The position numbers were made by a program, and so were the translations under genes. Below are positions 47,745 through 55,600 of a stretch of DNA of 64,000 nucleotides, piece by piece. The stretch is from Salinimicrobium marinum (GTDB taxonomy: Bacteria; Bacteroidota; Bacteroidia; Flavobacteriales; Flavobacteriaceae), in the NCBI RefSeq assembly GCF_014651535.1, contig NZ_BMXB01000001.1:245469-309468 (forward strand), in the 5' to 3' direction. Within the stretch, counting starts at the first letter, position 1, and each line of letters begins with the position of its first letter. Below the pieces are notes generated by a model, which had not been told where the DNA came from, did no database searches, and was given only the letters and a program-made list of their open reading frames with translations.

Positions 47745-48673
47745 GCGAGGCAATAGCAAAGTTTCTGGATTATAAAAGAGTGGAGGAAAGATTATCCACA
47801 ATCCGTTTGCATTGCTATAAACGCTGCCTTTTCCGTTTTCTGGAATATTGTAACGACAATAAAGTCCATGCTGTAAGGGATATTGATTTGGCTCTCCTTC
47901 TACAGTATATCAATACCCTGGACTGTGGAAAAACCGTGATAGTTCCTGTTCTTTCAACGCTCCGTGGTTTTATGAAGTACTTATTTGAACAGAAACTCTT
48001 AGCAGCCGATTATTCAAATGGGATCCCGAAGTACAGGATCATTGGTCAACCTAAATTACCTTCTACATATTCAAAAGAAGAAATAGAAAAACTGGTTGCG
48101 TCAGTAGAACGTTCCAGTCCAATAGGGAAACGGAATTATGCAATCATTCTTCTGGCAGCGCGACTGGGACTTCGGGCTTCGGATATTGCGAGGTTAAAGT
48201 TTGCGAACCTGCATTGGGAAACCAGCACCATAGAAATAGAACAAGTAAAGACAGGCAAAGAACTAATACTTCCTTTATTGCCCGATGTAGGAAATGCTAT
48301 CATCGATTATTTAAAATACGGTCGGGCAAAATCAGAAGAGGCATGTATCTTTTTATCGGAGAGGCCACCATATAGTTATTTTACTTCAAGTAATGTGGTC
48401 ACTCATGTTGTCCAGAGAGCTTTTAGAAAAGCAGGGATCATCATTAAGGGCAGGCGGTTCGGCCCTCATTCCCTGCGCCACAGTCTGGGGTTTAGGATGC
48501 TGCAAGAAAGTACGATGCTCCCCGTCATCTCAGAAGTCCTGGGGCATAAAAGCACGGAATCCACAAGGTATTACTTAAGGATCGATCTTAAATCCATGCA
48601 ACAGTGCATGCTGGAAGTACCTTCTGTATCCCCTGATTTTTACTTGCAGAAAGGAGGTGTTTTTTATGATTAA
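47745..48673 (+). pseudogene. First RIT recombinase (RitA), C-terminal catalytic fragment
   Basis: About 309 residues beyond the IS end. The catalytic set of a tyrosine recombinase is complete: Arg in ARLGLRASDIA, His-x-x-Arg in HSLRHSLG, His in LGHKST and Tyr in TRYYLRID. The open frame starts in the IS21 right end with a TTG at 47636, so a fused protein with some IS-derived residues could still be made. It overlaps the next recombinase gene by 17 bases. Confidence 0.85.
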
Positions 48674-49643
48674 TTATGACAGCATATATGGTCCGGCAAT
48701 AAAGCAATTCATTGATATGAAAACAAAGCTGGGTTTTAGGTATACATTCGGTAAGCTTATCTTATCCCAGATTGACCAGTTCGCCCTACAAAGGGAAGAA
48801 AAAACGACAGGGATCACAAAAGAGTTTGCTCAGAAATGGGGGGAAGAACGAGGCAATGAATCTGAACGATATCGCTACGATAGAATAAGGTACCTTGCAC
48901 AATTTTCTTCTTACCTCTGTGATTTGGGTAACTCCTCTTATATTCCCAGACTTCCACGTCATCCGAAAAATACCTTTATTCCATACATCTATTCCCAAAA
49001 GGAGGTCCATGCCTTATTTAAAGCAGCTGATGAATTAAGATTTGTAAAACGGAATGCGAATTCCTGTTTGATTTGTATGCCGGCACTGCTCAGGTTGTTA
49101 TACTGTACTGGGGTTCGTATTGGGGAAGCCCTGGCAATGACAGATGAAGACGTAAACCTGATAGAAAAGTATTTACGGGTGAAGGATTCCAAGAATGGAA
49201 AGGAACGTATCATTCCTATTTCAACTTCCCTTGCTAGCGTTTGTAAAGAATACAGGCACTATAGGGATCAACTCCCTAGCAAAGATAGATCGGATTATTT
49301 CTTTATGAATACTAATGGAAATAAATGTGGCAAAGGGGTGGCAGGCTGGTTTAAAAAGTGTTTAGTCAAAGCCGGTATCCGCTATACCGGTCGAAACCAT
49401 GGACCACGTATCCACGATCTCCGTCATACTTTTGCCGTTACCTCATTGGCCAGTATGGCTGAAGCTGGCGTGGACCTTTATGCTTCCTTGCCTATTCTTT
49501 CCAACTATCTTGGACATGGTTCAATAGGAGCCACCAACCATTATGTAAGGCTTACTGCCAATATGTACCCGGATTTGATCAAGGACATAGATATGACCTG
49601 TTTAAATGTATTCCCTAAACCCAAGAATTATGAAGCCAACTGA
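48657..49643 (+). CDS. Second RIT tyrosine recombinase (RitB)
   Basis: 328 residues; an ATG three codons in (MINYDSIYG) is an equally good start. Catalytic residues: Arg in CTGVRIGEAL, His-x-x-Arg in HDLRHTFAV, His in LGHGSIGAT and Tyr in NHYVRL. It overlaps its neighbours at both ends, so the trio is translated as one coupled unit. Confidence 0.9.
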   Translation: MFFMINYDSIYGPAIKQFIDMKTKLGFRYTFGKLILSQIDQFALQREEKTTGITKEFAQKWGEERGNESERYRYDRIRYLAQFSSYLCDLGNSSYIPRLPRHPKNTFIPYIYSQKEVHALFKAADELRFVKRNANSCLICMPALLRLLYCTGVRIGEALAMTDEDVNLIEKYLRVKDSKNGKERIIPISTSLASVCKEYRHYRDQLPSKDRSDYFFMNTNGNKCGKGVAGWFKKCLVKAGIRYTGRNHGPRIHDLRHTFAVTSLASMAEAGVDLYASLPILSNYLGHGSIGATNHYVRLTANMYPDLIKDIDMTCLNVFPKPKNYEAN

Positions 49644-50643
49644 TTTTTCCAAGTATATCTCTGATTTTATATCGAGGTACCTGCCCCATGAGAAAGGGGT
49701 TAGTAATAATACGATTATAGCCTATCGGGATACCTTTGTCTTACTACTTGAATACCTCCAGAAGGAAAAACACTTAAAAGTAGAAAAACTTACCTTGGAT
49801 AAGGTGACCAAAGAAGTAATCCTGGATTATCTTGACTGGCTACAAAATACCAGGAACTGCAGCAATTCTACTCGCAATGCGCGTCTGGCGGCCATCCATT
49901 CGTTTTACAGGTTTTTACAGCGGGAAAGCCTGGGACATTTGCATCAATGTCAGAGGATCTTAGCCATTAGGTTTAAAAAATCCAGCTATAAATCCATCAC
50001 CTACCTGAGTACTGAAGGGATGAAATTGCTATTGCAACAACCAGATTGCACCACCCTCAAAGGTAGAAGGGACTTGGCGCTATTGTCATTAATGTACGAT
50101 ACGGGCGCCCGGGTACAGGAAATCATTGACCTGACCCCTTCGATGCTAAGGCTGGACACTCCGCCTGTAATCAAGATTATTGGGAAGGGAAATAGAGCCC
50201 GTGTGGTACCGATGTTGGATGCACAAACCGATCACCTTGAGGACTATATAAAAGAGAACCGGTTAGATAACGCTTCTGCTAATATGTACCCACTGTTCTT
50301 TAATAGCAGGAAGGAAAAACTCACCCGTGCCGGAATCCATTACATTGTACAGAAATATTTTAAAAAGGCACGGGAAGAAAATAAAGTGCTCTTTCCTGAA
50401 AAAATAAGCTGTCATTCCCTGAGGCACTCCAAAGCAATGCACCTACTTCAAGCGGGAGTGAACCTGGTATATATCCGGGATATACTGGGGCATGTCTCCG
50501 TTCAAACTACGGAAATCTATGCCAGGGCAGATTCCAAGCAGAAACGCAAAGCTTTAGAGAAGGCGTACGTCAACATTAATCCTAACGAAACCGCTGTATG
50601 GACAAAAAATGAAAATCTGATAATGTGGTTGAAGAAATTCTAA
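49630..50643 (+). CDS. Third RIT tyrosine recombinase (RitC)
   Basis: 337 residues from the ATG at 49630 (MKPTDFSKYIS), which overlaps the ritB stop; the frame also opens at 49606. Core-binding domain with NTRNCSNSTRNARLAAIHS, then catalytic Arg in YDTGARVQEI, His-x-x-Arg in HSLRHSKAM, His in LGHVSVQTT and Tyr in EIYARAD. It ends 5 bases before the first right-end motif copy. Confidence 0.92.
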   Translation: MKPTDFSKYISDFISRYLPHEKGVSNNTIIAYRDTFVLLLEYLQKEKHLKVEKLTLDKVTKEVILDYLDWLQNTRNCSNSTRNARLAAIHSFYRFLQRESLGHLHQCQRILAIRFKKSSYKSITYLSTEGMKLLLQQPDCTTLKGRRDLALLSLMYDTGARVQEIIDLTPSMLRLDTPPVIKIIGKGNRARVVPMLDAQTDHLEDYIKENRLDNASANMYPLFFNSRKEKLTRAGIHYIVQKYFKKAREENKVLFPEKISCHSLRHSKAMHLLQAGVNLVYIRDILGHVSVQTTEIYARADSKQKRKALEKAYVNINPNETAVWTKNENLIMWLKKF

Positions 50644-50647
50644 AAAT

Positions 50648-50757
50648 GTTATGTAAAGTAGTATCGAGAGTTGGCCACTGGAATAAGGGGGTTCTGCCAT
50701 TTACTTTACATAACATTTTACTTTGCATAATGCGCGTTATGTAAAGCTTTACATAAA
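50648..50757 (-). repeat. Right end of the RIT element: motif array and 20-bp palindrome
   Basis: Copies of the 12-base motif GTTATGTAAAGT occur at 50648 (+), 50703 (complement) and, as GTTATGTAAAGC, at 50736 (+). TACTTTGCATAAT is at 50719-50731. The outermost 20 bases (50737-50756) form a perfect palindrome TTATGTAAAG/CTTTACATAA directly next to the GTCCA border. Confidence 0.8.
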
Positions 50758-50922
50758 GTCCACAATCACCCGAGCGGAACCTTGACACCGAGTGAACCCG
50801 ATAAACGGCTGACCCAAAAAATTAAAAAGGCAGGGGAATTATTTGATATTAAGGTATTGGACCATTTGATCCTGATACCTGATGGAAATTATTTCAGTTT
50901 TGCAGATGAAGGAATCCTTTAA
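50758..50922 (+). pseudogene. radC: RadC-like JAB-domain protein, right half
   Basis: Starting at GTCCA the frame reads V-H-N-H-P-S-G, completing the JAB zinc motif, and continues through PSEPDKRLTQKIKKAG and DHLILIPDGNYFSF to a stop. This is the conserved RadC ending. It has no start of its own. Confidence 0.85.
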
Positions 50923-50933
50923 ATGGAAAGCTT

Positions 50934-51131
50934 ATGATTTATCTTAATTTTTCAGACCTGACCGAAGAAGCCCAAAACCGACTTTTGGAGAATTCCAAAA
51001 AGGATGTGGAACGAAAATTTGGGAATGATATCCGCACGTACGTAAGAGAAAATTATACCTGCTTTGAGACGATGGTAGAGGAAGAAGCATTGCGAAATTT
51101 ATATTCCTATACTTTCATATTCAACATCTGA
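50934..51131 (+). CDS. Small conserved protein of mobile elements, unknown function
   Basis: 65 residues, acidic and helical, with LNFSDLTEEAQNRLLE at the start and EEEALRNLYSY near the end. Similar small proteins follow the radC-like gene in Bacteroidota mobile elements (recollection from family context). It ends before a hairpin terminator, so ssb, radC and this gene were probably one transfer-associated cluster before the RIT insertion. Confidence 0.7.
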   Translation: MIYLNFSDLTEEAQNRLLENSKKDVERKFGNDIRTYVRENYTCFETMVEEEALRNLYSYTFIFNI

Positions 51132-51153
51132 TTATCTAAACTTTATAGTCCAG

Positions 51154-51181
51154 CACCTCCAAATTTTTGGAGGTGTTTTTC
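51154..51181 (+). terminator. Terminator after the 65-residue protein
   Basis: Stem CACCTCC/GGAGGTG around an 8-base loop with A/T tracts, then five T. Confidence 0.85.
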
Positions 51182-51368
51182 TGTTCAATTGTCTTCAGTT
51201 CAATAAAAATCATTATCTTTATTATGCTGAATTCCAGCATTTAATTTTACGTAGGGCTATCCATTTTTTGACTTTCGCTGATAACCGTACCCATCAAAAA
51301 AATACATAACAGGAAATTATTTCCCTGAAACTGGCAATTGGCTTTTGACCAAATTGTACGGAATTTTT

Positions 51369-51552
51369 GTTCGCCTGTGGCGAACGAAAAGGAGTAGCAA
51401 GAGGGTAACACGCGATGCGATGTTAAGCACTCCTTTTCATTTTCAAAATGCTGATATTCAGCAACTTGAAAAAATAAAAAATTCCCGACCTTTCACAATT
51501 TGCGACAAATGTCCTGTGAACGCCCATTTTTAGGGGAGGATTTGCGACAAAT
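51369..51552. other. Candidate transfer origin and mob operator region
   Basis: In a 380-base gene-free stretch directly before the mobilisation genes lie: a perfect hairpin GTTCGCC-TGT-GGCGAAC (51369-51385); a 10-bp inverted repeat GAAAAGGAGT/ACTCCTTTTC (51386-51395, 51429-51438) enclosing AGCAAGAGGGTAAC and an inner TAACA/TGTTA pair; and two identical near-palindromes ATTTGCGACAAAT (51498-51510 and 51540-51552) 42 bases apart, the second ending 9 bases before the bfmA-like start. The inverted repeat is the oriT candidate; the two near-palindromes look like operators. Confidence 0.5.
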
Positions 51553-51561
51553 CGGCCAATT

Positions 51562-51942
51562 ATGGACTCATTTATCGGCATCAGGTTCAAAAAGGAAACG
51601 GCAAAACGTTTTCAGGAATTTTCAAGGACACACTTCAAATCGCACACCGAGGCAATGGCAACAATGCTCGATTTTTTCTTCTACAACGAAATTTCCCCAA
51701 AGGAAAAATTGGGGCCTACGGGAAGGACAATCGAAGCTTCTTTAAAGAAACGTATAAATGCGGTGATTGCCATTATGAGGGATATGGAAAAGAGCCAGAC
51801 CAAACCCACCGTCGCAATGTTGGAATCCCTTTTTCAAACCGAAGAACCTAAAAAGAAACCGTTGATTTTGGAAAAGAAAATTATTGAAGAGAAGAAGGAG
51901 GTACGTTTTCAGGAAAAGCAAAATAATAAGAATGAACTGTAA
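51562..51942 (+). CDS. BfmA/BtgA-like mobilisation accessory protein
   Basis: 126 residues. The start IGIRFKKETAKRFQEFSRTH and LDFFFYNEISP fit the BfmA/BtgA family, small DNA-binding partners of Bacteroidota relaxases. The C-terminal 40 residues are charged and low-complexity. It ends 11 bases before the relaxase start, with two near-palindromic operator-like sites upstream. Confidence 0.8.
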   Translation: MDSFIGIRFKKETAKRFQEFSRTHFKSHTEAMATMLDFFFYNEISPKEKLGPTGRTIEASLKKRINAVIAIMRDMEKSQTKPTVAMLESLFQTEEPKKKPLILEKKIIEEKKEVRFQEKQNNKNEL

Positions 51943-51953
51943 ATTTTTGAGCT

Positions 51954-53006
51954 ATGTACATTACCATCACACCTCAAAAATTAGGGAACAATTACTCGCA
52001 AAGTTCAGCGGATTTTGTGGGCTACCTGGAGAAGGAAAACCAGGATCTGGAACAGGGAGCCCTGCCTGCCGGCAAGGCAGGTATGGAACATTTTTTCAAT
52101 CAATATGATGTTGAAATATCAGCGGATGAAGTTGTAAAGGAAATTGATGGGAATGGTGCCAAACTCAAAAAGACAGAACCGAAATTCTATTCGATTACGG
52201 TCAGCCCTTCCAAATACGAACTGAACCGGTTACAGAACAACAGCGAGGATCTAAAAAGATACACCCGAGAACTGATGAAGGACTACGTGGCTTCCTTCAA
52301 TCGGGAAATCAACGGAAGACCGATTAGCATCGATGATATTAAATATTACGCCAAAATAGAACACCAACGAACTTTTAAGGGAACGGACTGGCAGATTAGG
52401 GAAAACCAACCCTTTGCTACCAAAATATTGCAGCTCAAAACAGAAATCAGAAACATTAAAGAGGGGCGAGCTGAAGGCAATATCAAACTATTGCAGAATA
52501 AAATTGACCGATTGGAAAAGGAAGCTCCGCACCAACAGGACGGGAAGCGAATTGTCCAGGGGATGCCAAAGGCAGGAAATCAAAGCCATATCCATATCAT
52601 CGTAAGCAGAAAGGATGCATCCAATACTTTCAGTCTTTCTCCTGGGAGCAAGCATAAGGCCTCGGAAGTCCAGATGCATGGTAAGAATGTAAAACGGGGC
52701 TTTGACCGTGATCAATTTTTTGACCGGGCAGAAAAGACCTTTGACAGGACTTTTGTCTATCAAAGAAACTTTGCCGAGACCTATAAGGCCCGAAAGGATT
52801 TCATCAAAAATCCTAAAATATATTTTGCATCGCTGATGAAATTGCCCACCAATGAAAGGGCGATTGCTTTTAAAATTATGAAGGAAAGTGGTGTTCCAAT
52901 GCTACCAAGTATTCCGGTTACACAGGCACAACTGGCAATGAAAGTATTCAACCGCCTGCGCCGTGGTGTGGAAGTGGCTATTAAATCAAGTTCAATAGGT
53001 ATCTAA
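51954..53006 (+). CDS. DUF5712-type relaxase (MobB/BtgB-like)
   Basis: 350 residues. Ligands of an HUH-type relaxase are visible: IEHQRTFKG and the H-x-H pair in QSHIHIIVSR. The second half has FDRDQFFDRAEKTFDRTF. It should nick oriT and bind the transferred strand. A short palindromic repeat at 52061-52081 is inserted in frame and codes for an extra LPAGKAG near residue 38, a region that evidently tolerates it. It is followed by the coupling protein after 10 bases. Confidence 0.8.
   Translation: MYITITPQKLGNNYSQSSADFVGYLEKENQDLEQGALPAGKAGMEHFFNQYDVEISADEVVKEIDGNGAKLKKTEPKFYSITVSPSKYELNRLQNNSEDLKRYTRELMKDYVASFNREINGRPISIDDIKYYAKIEHQRTFKGTDWQIRENQPFATKILQLKTEIRNIKEGRAEGNIKLLQNKIDRLEKEAPHQQDGKRIVQGMPKAGNQSHIHIIVSRKDASNTFSLSPGSKHKASEVQMHGKNVKRGFDRDQFFDRAEKTFDRTFVYQRNFAETYKARKDFIKNPKIYFASLMKLPTNERAIAFKIMKESGVPMLPSIPVTQAQLAMKVFNRLRRGVEVAIKSSSIGI
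52061..52081. repeat. In-frame palindromic repeat in the relaxase gene
   Basis: Stem CCTGCCT/AGGCAGG (7 bp) with a 7-base loop. The same CCTGCC/GGCAGG hairpin stands in unit A at 43214-43230, which marks it as a dispersed repeat. Confidence 0.65.
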
Positions 53007-53016
53007 AGGAAAAACA

Positions 53017-54600
53017 ATGATGCAACTAACCAATCCCCTACATATACTCTTAATTATCGTTTTGACAGCTTCAGTATTTTATGGACTATATCGGATTTCC
53101 AAATATGCCTTTTTCATAAATACTGTGCTGCTTTTGGGACTGATAGCCTATTTGTATTATCCGCATAATACGATAAAAGCACTACTTTATTTAGGTTGTC
53201 CTTTATTGTTGGTCAATACGGTATTTTACGTTTTTCTGCATAAACCGGATTTAAAGCAAAATACCTCTGAAAAATATCGGGTAACTTTTAAAACAGACAA
53301 GAAAAGTTTTAAAATTGAAAACATCAAACGTGGTGCATCCATTATTGGGTCTGCCGGAAGTGGAAAAACCGAAAGCGTCGTTTACGGATTTTTAAAACAT
53401 TTCCAGGAACATGATTTCTGTGGGGTTATTCACGATTATAAGGATTTTGAACTTACCGAAATGGCGTACCCGTTATTTAAAAATTCGGATATTCCTTTTC
53501 GTATAATCTCCTTTGACAAAATTATTCATAGGGTAAACCCCATTGCACCCCGGTATCTCGAAAACGAAGAAAGTGTAAATGAAATTTCCCGGGTACTTAT
53601 TGAAAATCTTCTGGAACAGCGGGAATCGGGAACCACGGGAACCTCGAAATTTTTTAACGATGCAGCTGAAGGTTTGATAGGCGGATTGATTTGGAAACTG
53701 AAAACATCCTATCCTAAATTCTGCACCTTACCCCATCTAATCGCCATCTATCAATATTTGGACACGGATAGTCTCATAAAGTTTTTAGAGACCAATACCA
53801 CCTCCAGAGCCATGGCAGATGCTTTCATTAGCGGCAAAGATTCCGAAAGACAGACCGCAGGAGTGAAAAGTACCCTGGCCAATGCTCTGAAACGCATAAG
53901 CACACAAAATATTTTTATGGCCCTTTCTGCAGATGAAGTGCCATTAAATATTAATAATCCGGAAAATCCTGCTGTGATTTCAGTAGTGAACAATCCTAAA
54001 TTTGAGACCTCTTATTCACCTGTGATTGCCACTATAATCCACACGATTATAAAGCAAATGAGTGTGCGTAACTCAAATTCTTCCTTTCTTTTAATGGAAG
54101 AAGCACCAACCATTCGGTTGTTAAATATGCACCGCATTCCGGCGACATTAAGAAGTTATGATATAGCAACTGTTTATGTAATGCAGGACAAGATTCAGAA
54201 TGATATGATGTATGGTGATAAGGCCAGTAAAGCTATTTTAAGTAACCTTTCATATCAGTTCTTTGGGAAGGTCAATGACCCGGACACCGCTAAATATTAT
54301 GAACGCTTTTTTGAGATCGTCAAAAAGGAAACAACCAGTATCAACCGTGGTTACAGTCTTGATTTTGATACTCGCATTACCACCGGGGAACGGGAAATCC
54401 CAAAAATACGGGCTGATGCCTTTTTCCGATTAAGGCAGGGGGAATTTATTACCTATGCGGATGGGGAGGATAAAAAGGTACAGTTTAAGTTATCAGAAAT
54501 TGAAAGGGAGCTTCCACAAGAGACAAAGATGTTTGCCAAAGCTGATTTAGAAGCTAACTTTGACAGGATCTATGGTGAAGCAAGATCTATTTTTGATTAA
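53017..54600 (+). CDS. VirD4/TraG-type coupling protein
   Basis: 527 residues. Three N-terminal hydrophobic segments (to residue about 75) anchor it in the inner membrane. Walker A GSAGSGKTES is near residue 110 and Walker B FLLMEEAP near 356, with the VINHDY-like VIHDYKDFELTE between them. It should hand the relaxase-DNA complex to a mating channel. No channel (tra) genes are in the window, so the element may be mobilised in trans or the channel genes lie elsewhere. Confidence 0.9.
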   Translation: MMQLTNPLHILLIIVLTASVFYGLYRISKYAFFINTVLLLGLIAYLYYPHNTIKALLYLGCPLLLVNTVFYVFLHKPDLKQNTSEKYRVTFKTDKKSFKIENIKRGASIIGSAGSGKTESVVYGFLKHFQEHDFCGVIHDYKDFELTEMAYPLFKNSDIPFRIISFDKIIHRVNPIAPRYLENEESVNEISRVLIENLLEQRESGTTGTSKFFNDAAEGLIGGLIWKLKTSYPKFCTLPHLIAIYQYLDTDSLIKFLETNTTSRAMADAFISGKDSERQTAGVKSTLANALKRISTQNIFMALSADEVPLNINNPENPAVISVVNNPKFETSYSPVIATIIHTIIKQMSVRNSNSSFLLMEEAPTIRLLNMHRIPATLRSYDIATVYVMQDKIQNDMMYGDKASKAILSNLSYQFFGKVNDPDTAKYYERFFEIVKKETTSINRGYSLDFDTRITTGEREIPKIRADAFFRLRQGEFITYADGEDKKVQFKLSEIERELPQETKMFAKADLEANFDRIYGEARSIFD

Positions 54601-54712
54601 AAAAATAACCCAAAATTATCTAGCTTAATGAGAAGACAGTGATTTGATGATTGTATTGTGGATAAGTGCGAAAAAATTATTACAAGGTTTTTATATTCGG
54701 TAATTTTACAAG

Positions 54713-55597
54713 ATGTTTTATAGAAGAAAAATAGTTTTTGCGTTGTTGGAGAAGTTCAAAGAAGGATTGGAAAGTACACGCCTTCAGAAACTTATGTTTT
54801 TGTTGACTCAAATGCAAAAAGAACCCGACTACGAATTTGTGCCTTATAGATTTGGTTGTTATTCTTATTCTTTAAAAGCAGATCTTGTTGCAATGGTTAA
54901 GCATAACTGGTTGGTTACAGCCGAAAAAAGTTATACTCTTAATATCAAAAAGAATTACTATAAGGAGTTGAAAGCAAGCGACCAAGAACTTGTCAATGAA
55001 ACTTTTGAACTTTACGGTAAAATGAATACAGAGGTGATTACAAAACATACTTACCTCAATTTTCCTTACTATGCCACTAAGAGTGTAATAGCCGAAAAAA
55101 TTCTTCCTGAGAAATTTTTTGAAAAAGTTTTGTCAGCGCGTGCTATTGAGGAAAGTACAGTTTTATTTACAATTGGTTATCAGGGTATATCGCTTGAAGA
55201 ATACTTGAACAGATTAATAAAGAATAATGTTCATCTTTTAGTTGATGTTAGACGTAACCCCTTAAGCCAAAAATATGGTTTTAGTAAAAAATTATTAAGC
55301 GGTTTCTGTCATAGATTAGGTATAGGCTATATTCATATTCCTGAAGTTGGAATTGATTCGAGTAAAAGGCGAGAATTAAAAAATCAATCTGATTATGATA
55401 TGTTGTTCGAAGAGTATAAGGCGACGGTTCTAACTGACACGGTTGAGAATCAGGAGCAGATTTTATCACTTTTGGAAAAATATAAACGTATTGCACTTAC
55501 CTGTTTTGAAGCAGATATTTGTCAATGCCATAGAAGTCACTTAGCAGAAAAAATAAAACTTTCTCCGGATTTTAAGTACGAACTAATGCATATCTAA
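54713..55597 (+). CDS. Panacea-like/DUF488 fusion protein
   Basis: 294 residues in two parts. Residues 1-140 (RLQKLMFLLTQMQ, FVPYRFGCYSYSL) resemble the Panacea/SocA-type (DUF4065-like) helical domain found in toxin neutralisers and proteolysis adaptors. Residues about 147-290 are a DUF488 domain: TIGYQGISLEEYL, LVDVRRNPLS and the closing CFEADICQCHRSHLAE. It pairs with the next gene, 3 bases downstream, beside a type I restriction locus, suggesting defence or stress function. The function is not established; the N-terminal assignment is by pattern only. Confidence 0.7.
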   Translation: MFYRRKIVFALLEKFKEGLESTRLQKLMFLLTQMQKEPDYEFVPYRFGCYSYSLKADLVAMVKHNWLVTAEKSYTLNIKKNYYKELKASDQELVNETFELYGKMNTEVITKHTYLNFPYYATKSVIAEKILPEKFFEKVLSARAIEESTVLFTIGYQGISLEEYLNRLIKNNVHLLVDVRRNPLSQKYGFSKKLLSGFCHRLGIGYIHIPEVGIDSSKRRELKNQSDYDMLFEEYKATVLTDTVENQEQILSLLEKYKRIALTCFEADICQCHRSHLAEKIKLSPDFKYELMHI

Positions 55598-55600
55598 TTA

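Larger units (their letters stand above)
44620..50762 (+). mobile_element. Recombinase-in-trio (RIT) element inserted in a radC-like gene
   Basis: Three consecutive, overlapping tyrosine-recombinase genes in one direction are the defining feature of RIT elements. The ends carry inverted repeats: ATTATGCAAAGTA-N4-GTTATGTAAAGT on the left (44624-44652) and its exact complement on the right (50703-50731), plus further copies of the motif. The 5 bases GTCCA lie at both borders (44620-44624 and 50758-50762). Without the nested IS21-family element the length is about 3.5 kb. The three proteins probably act together, as in other RITs, but this is inferred. Confidence 0.85.
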
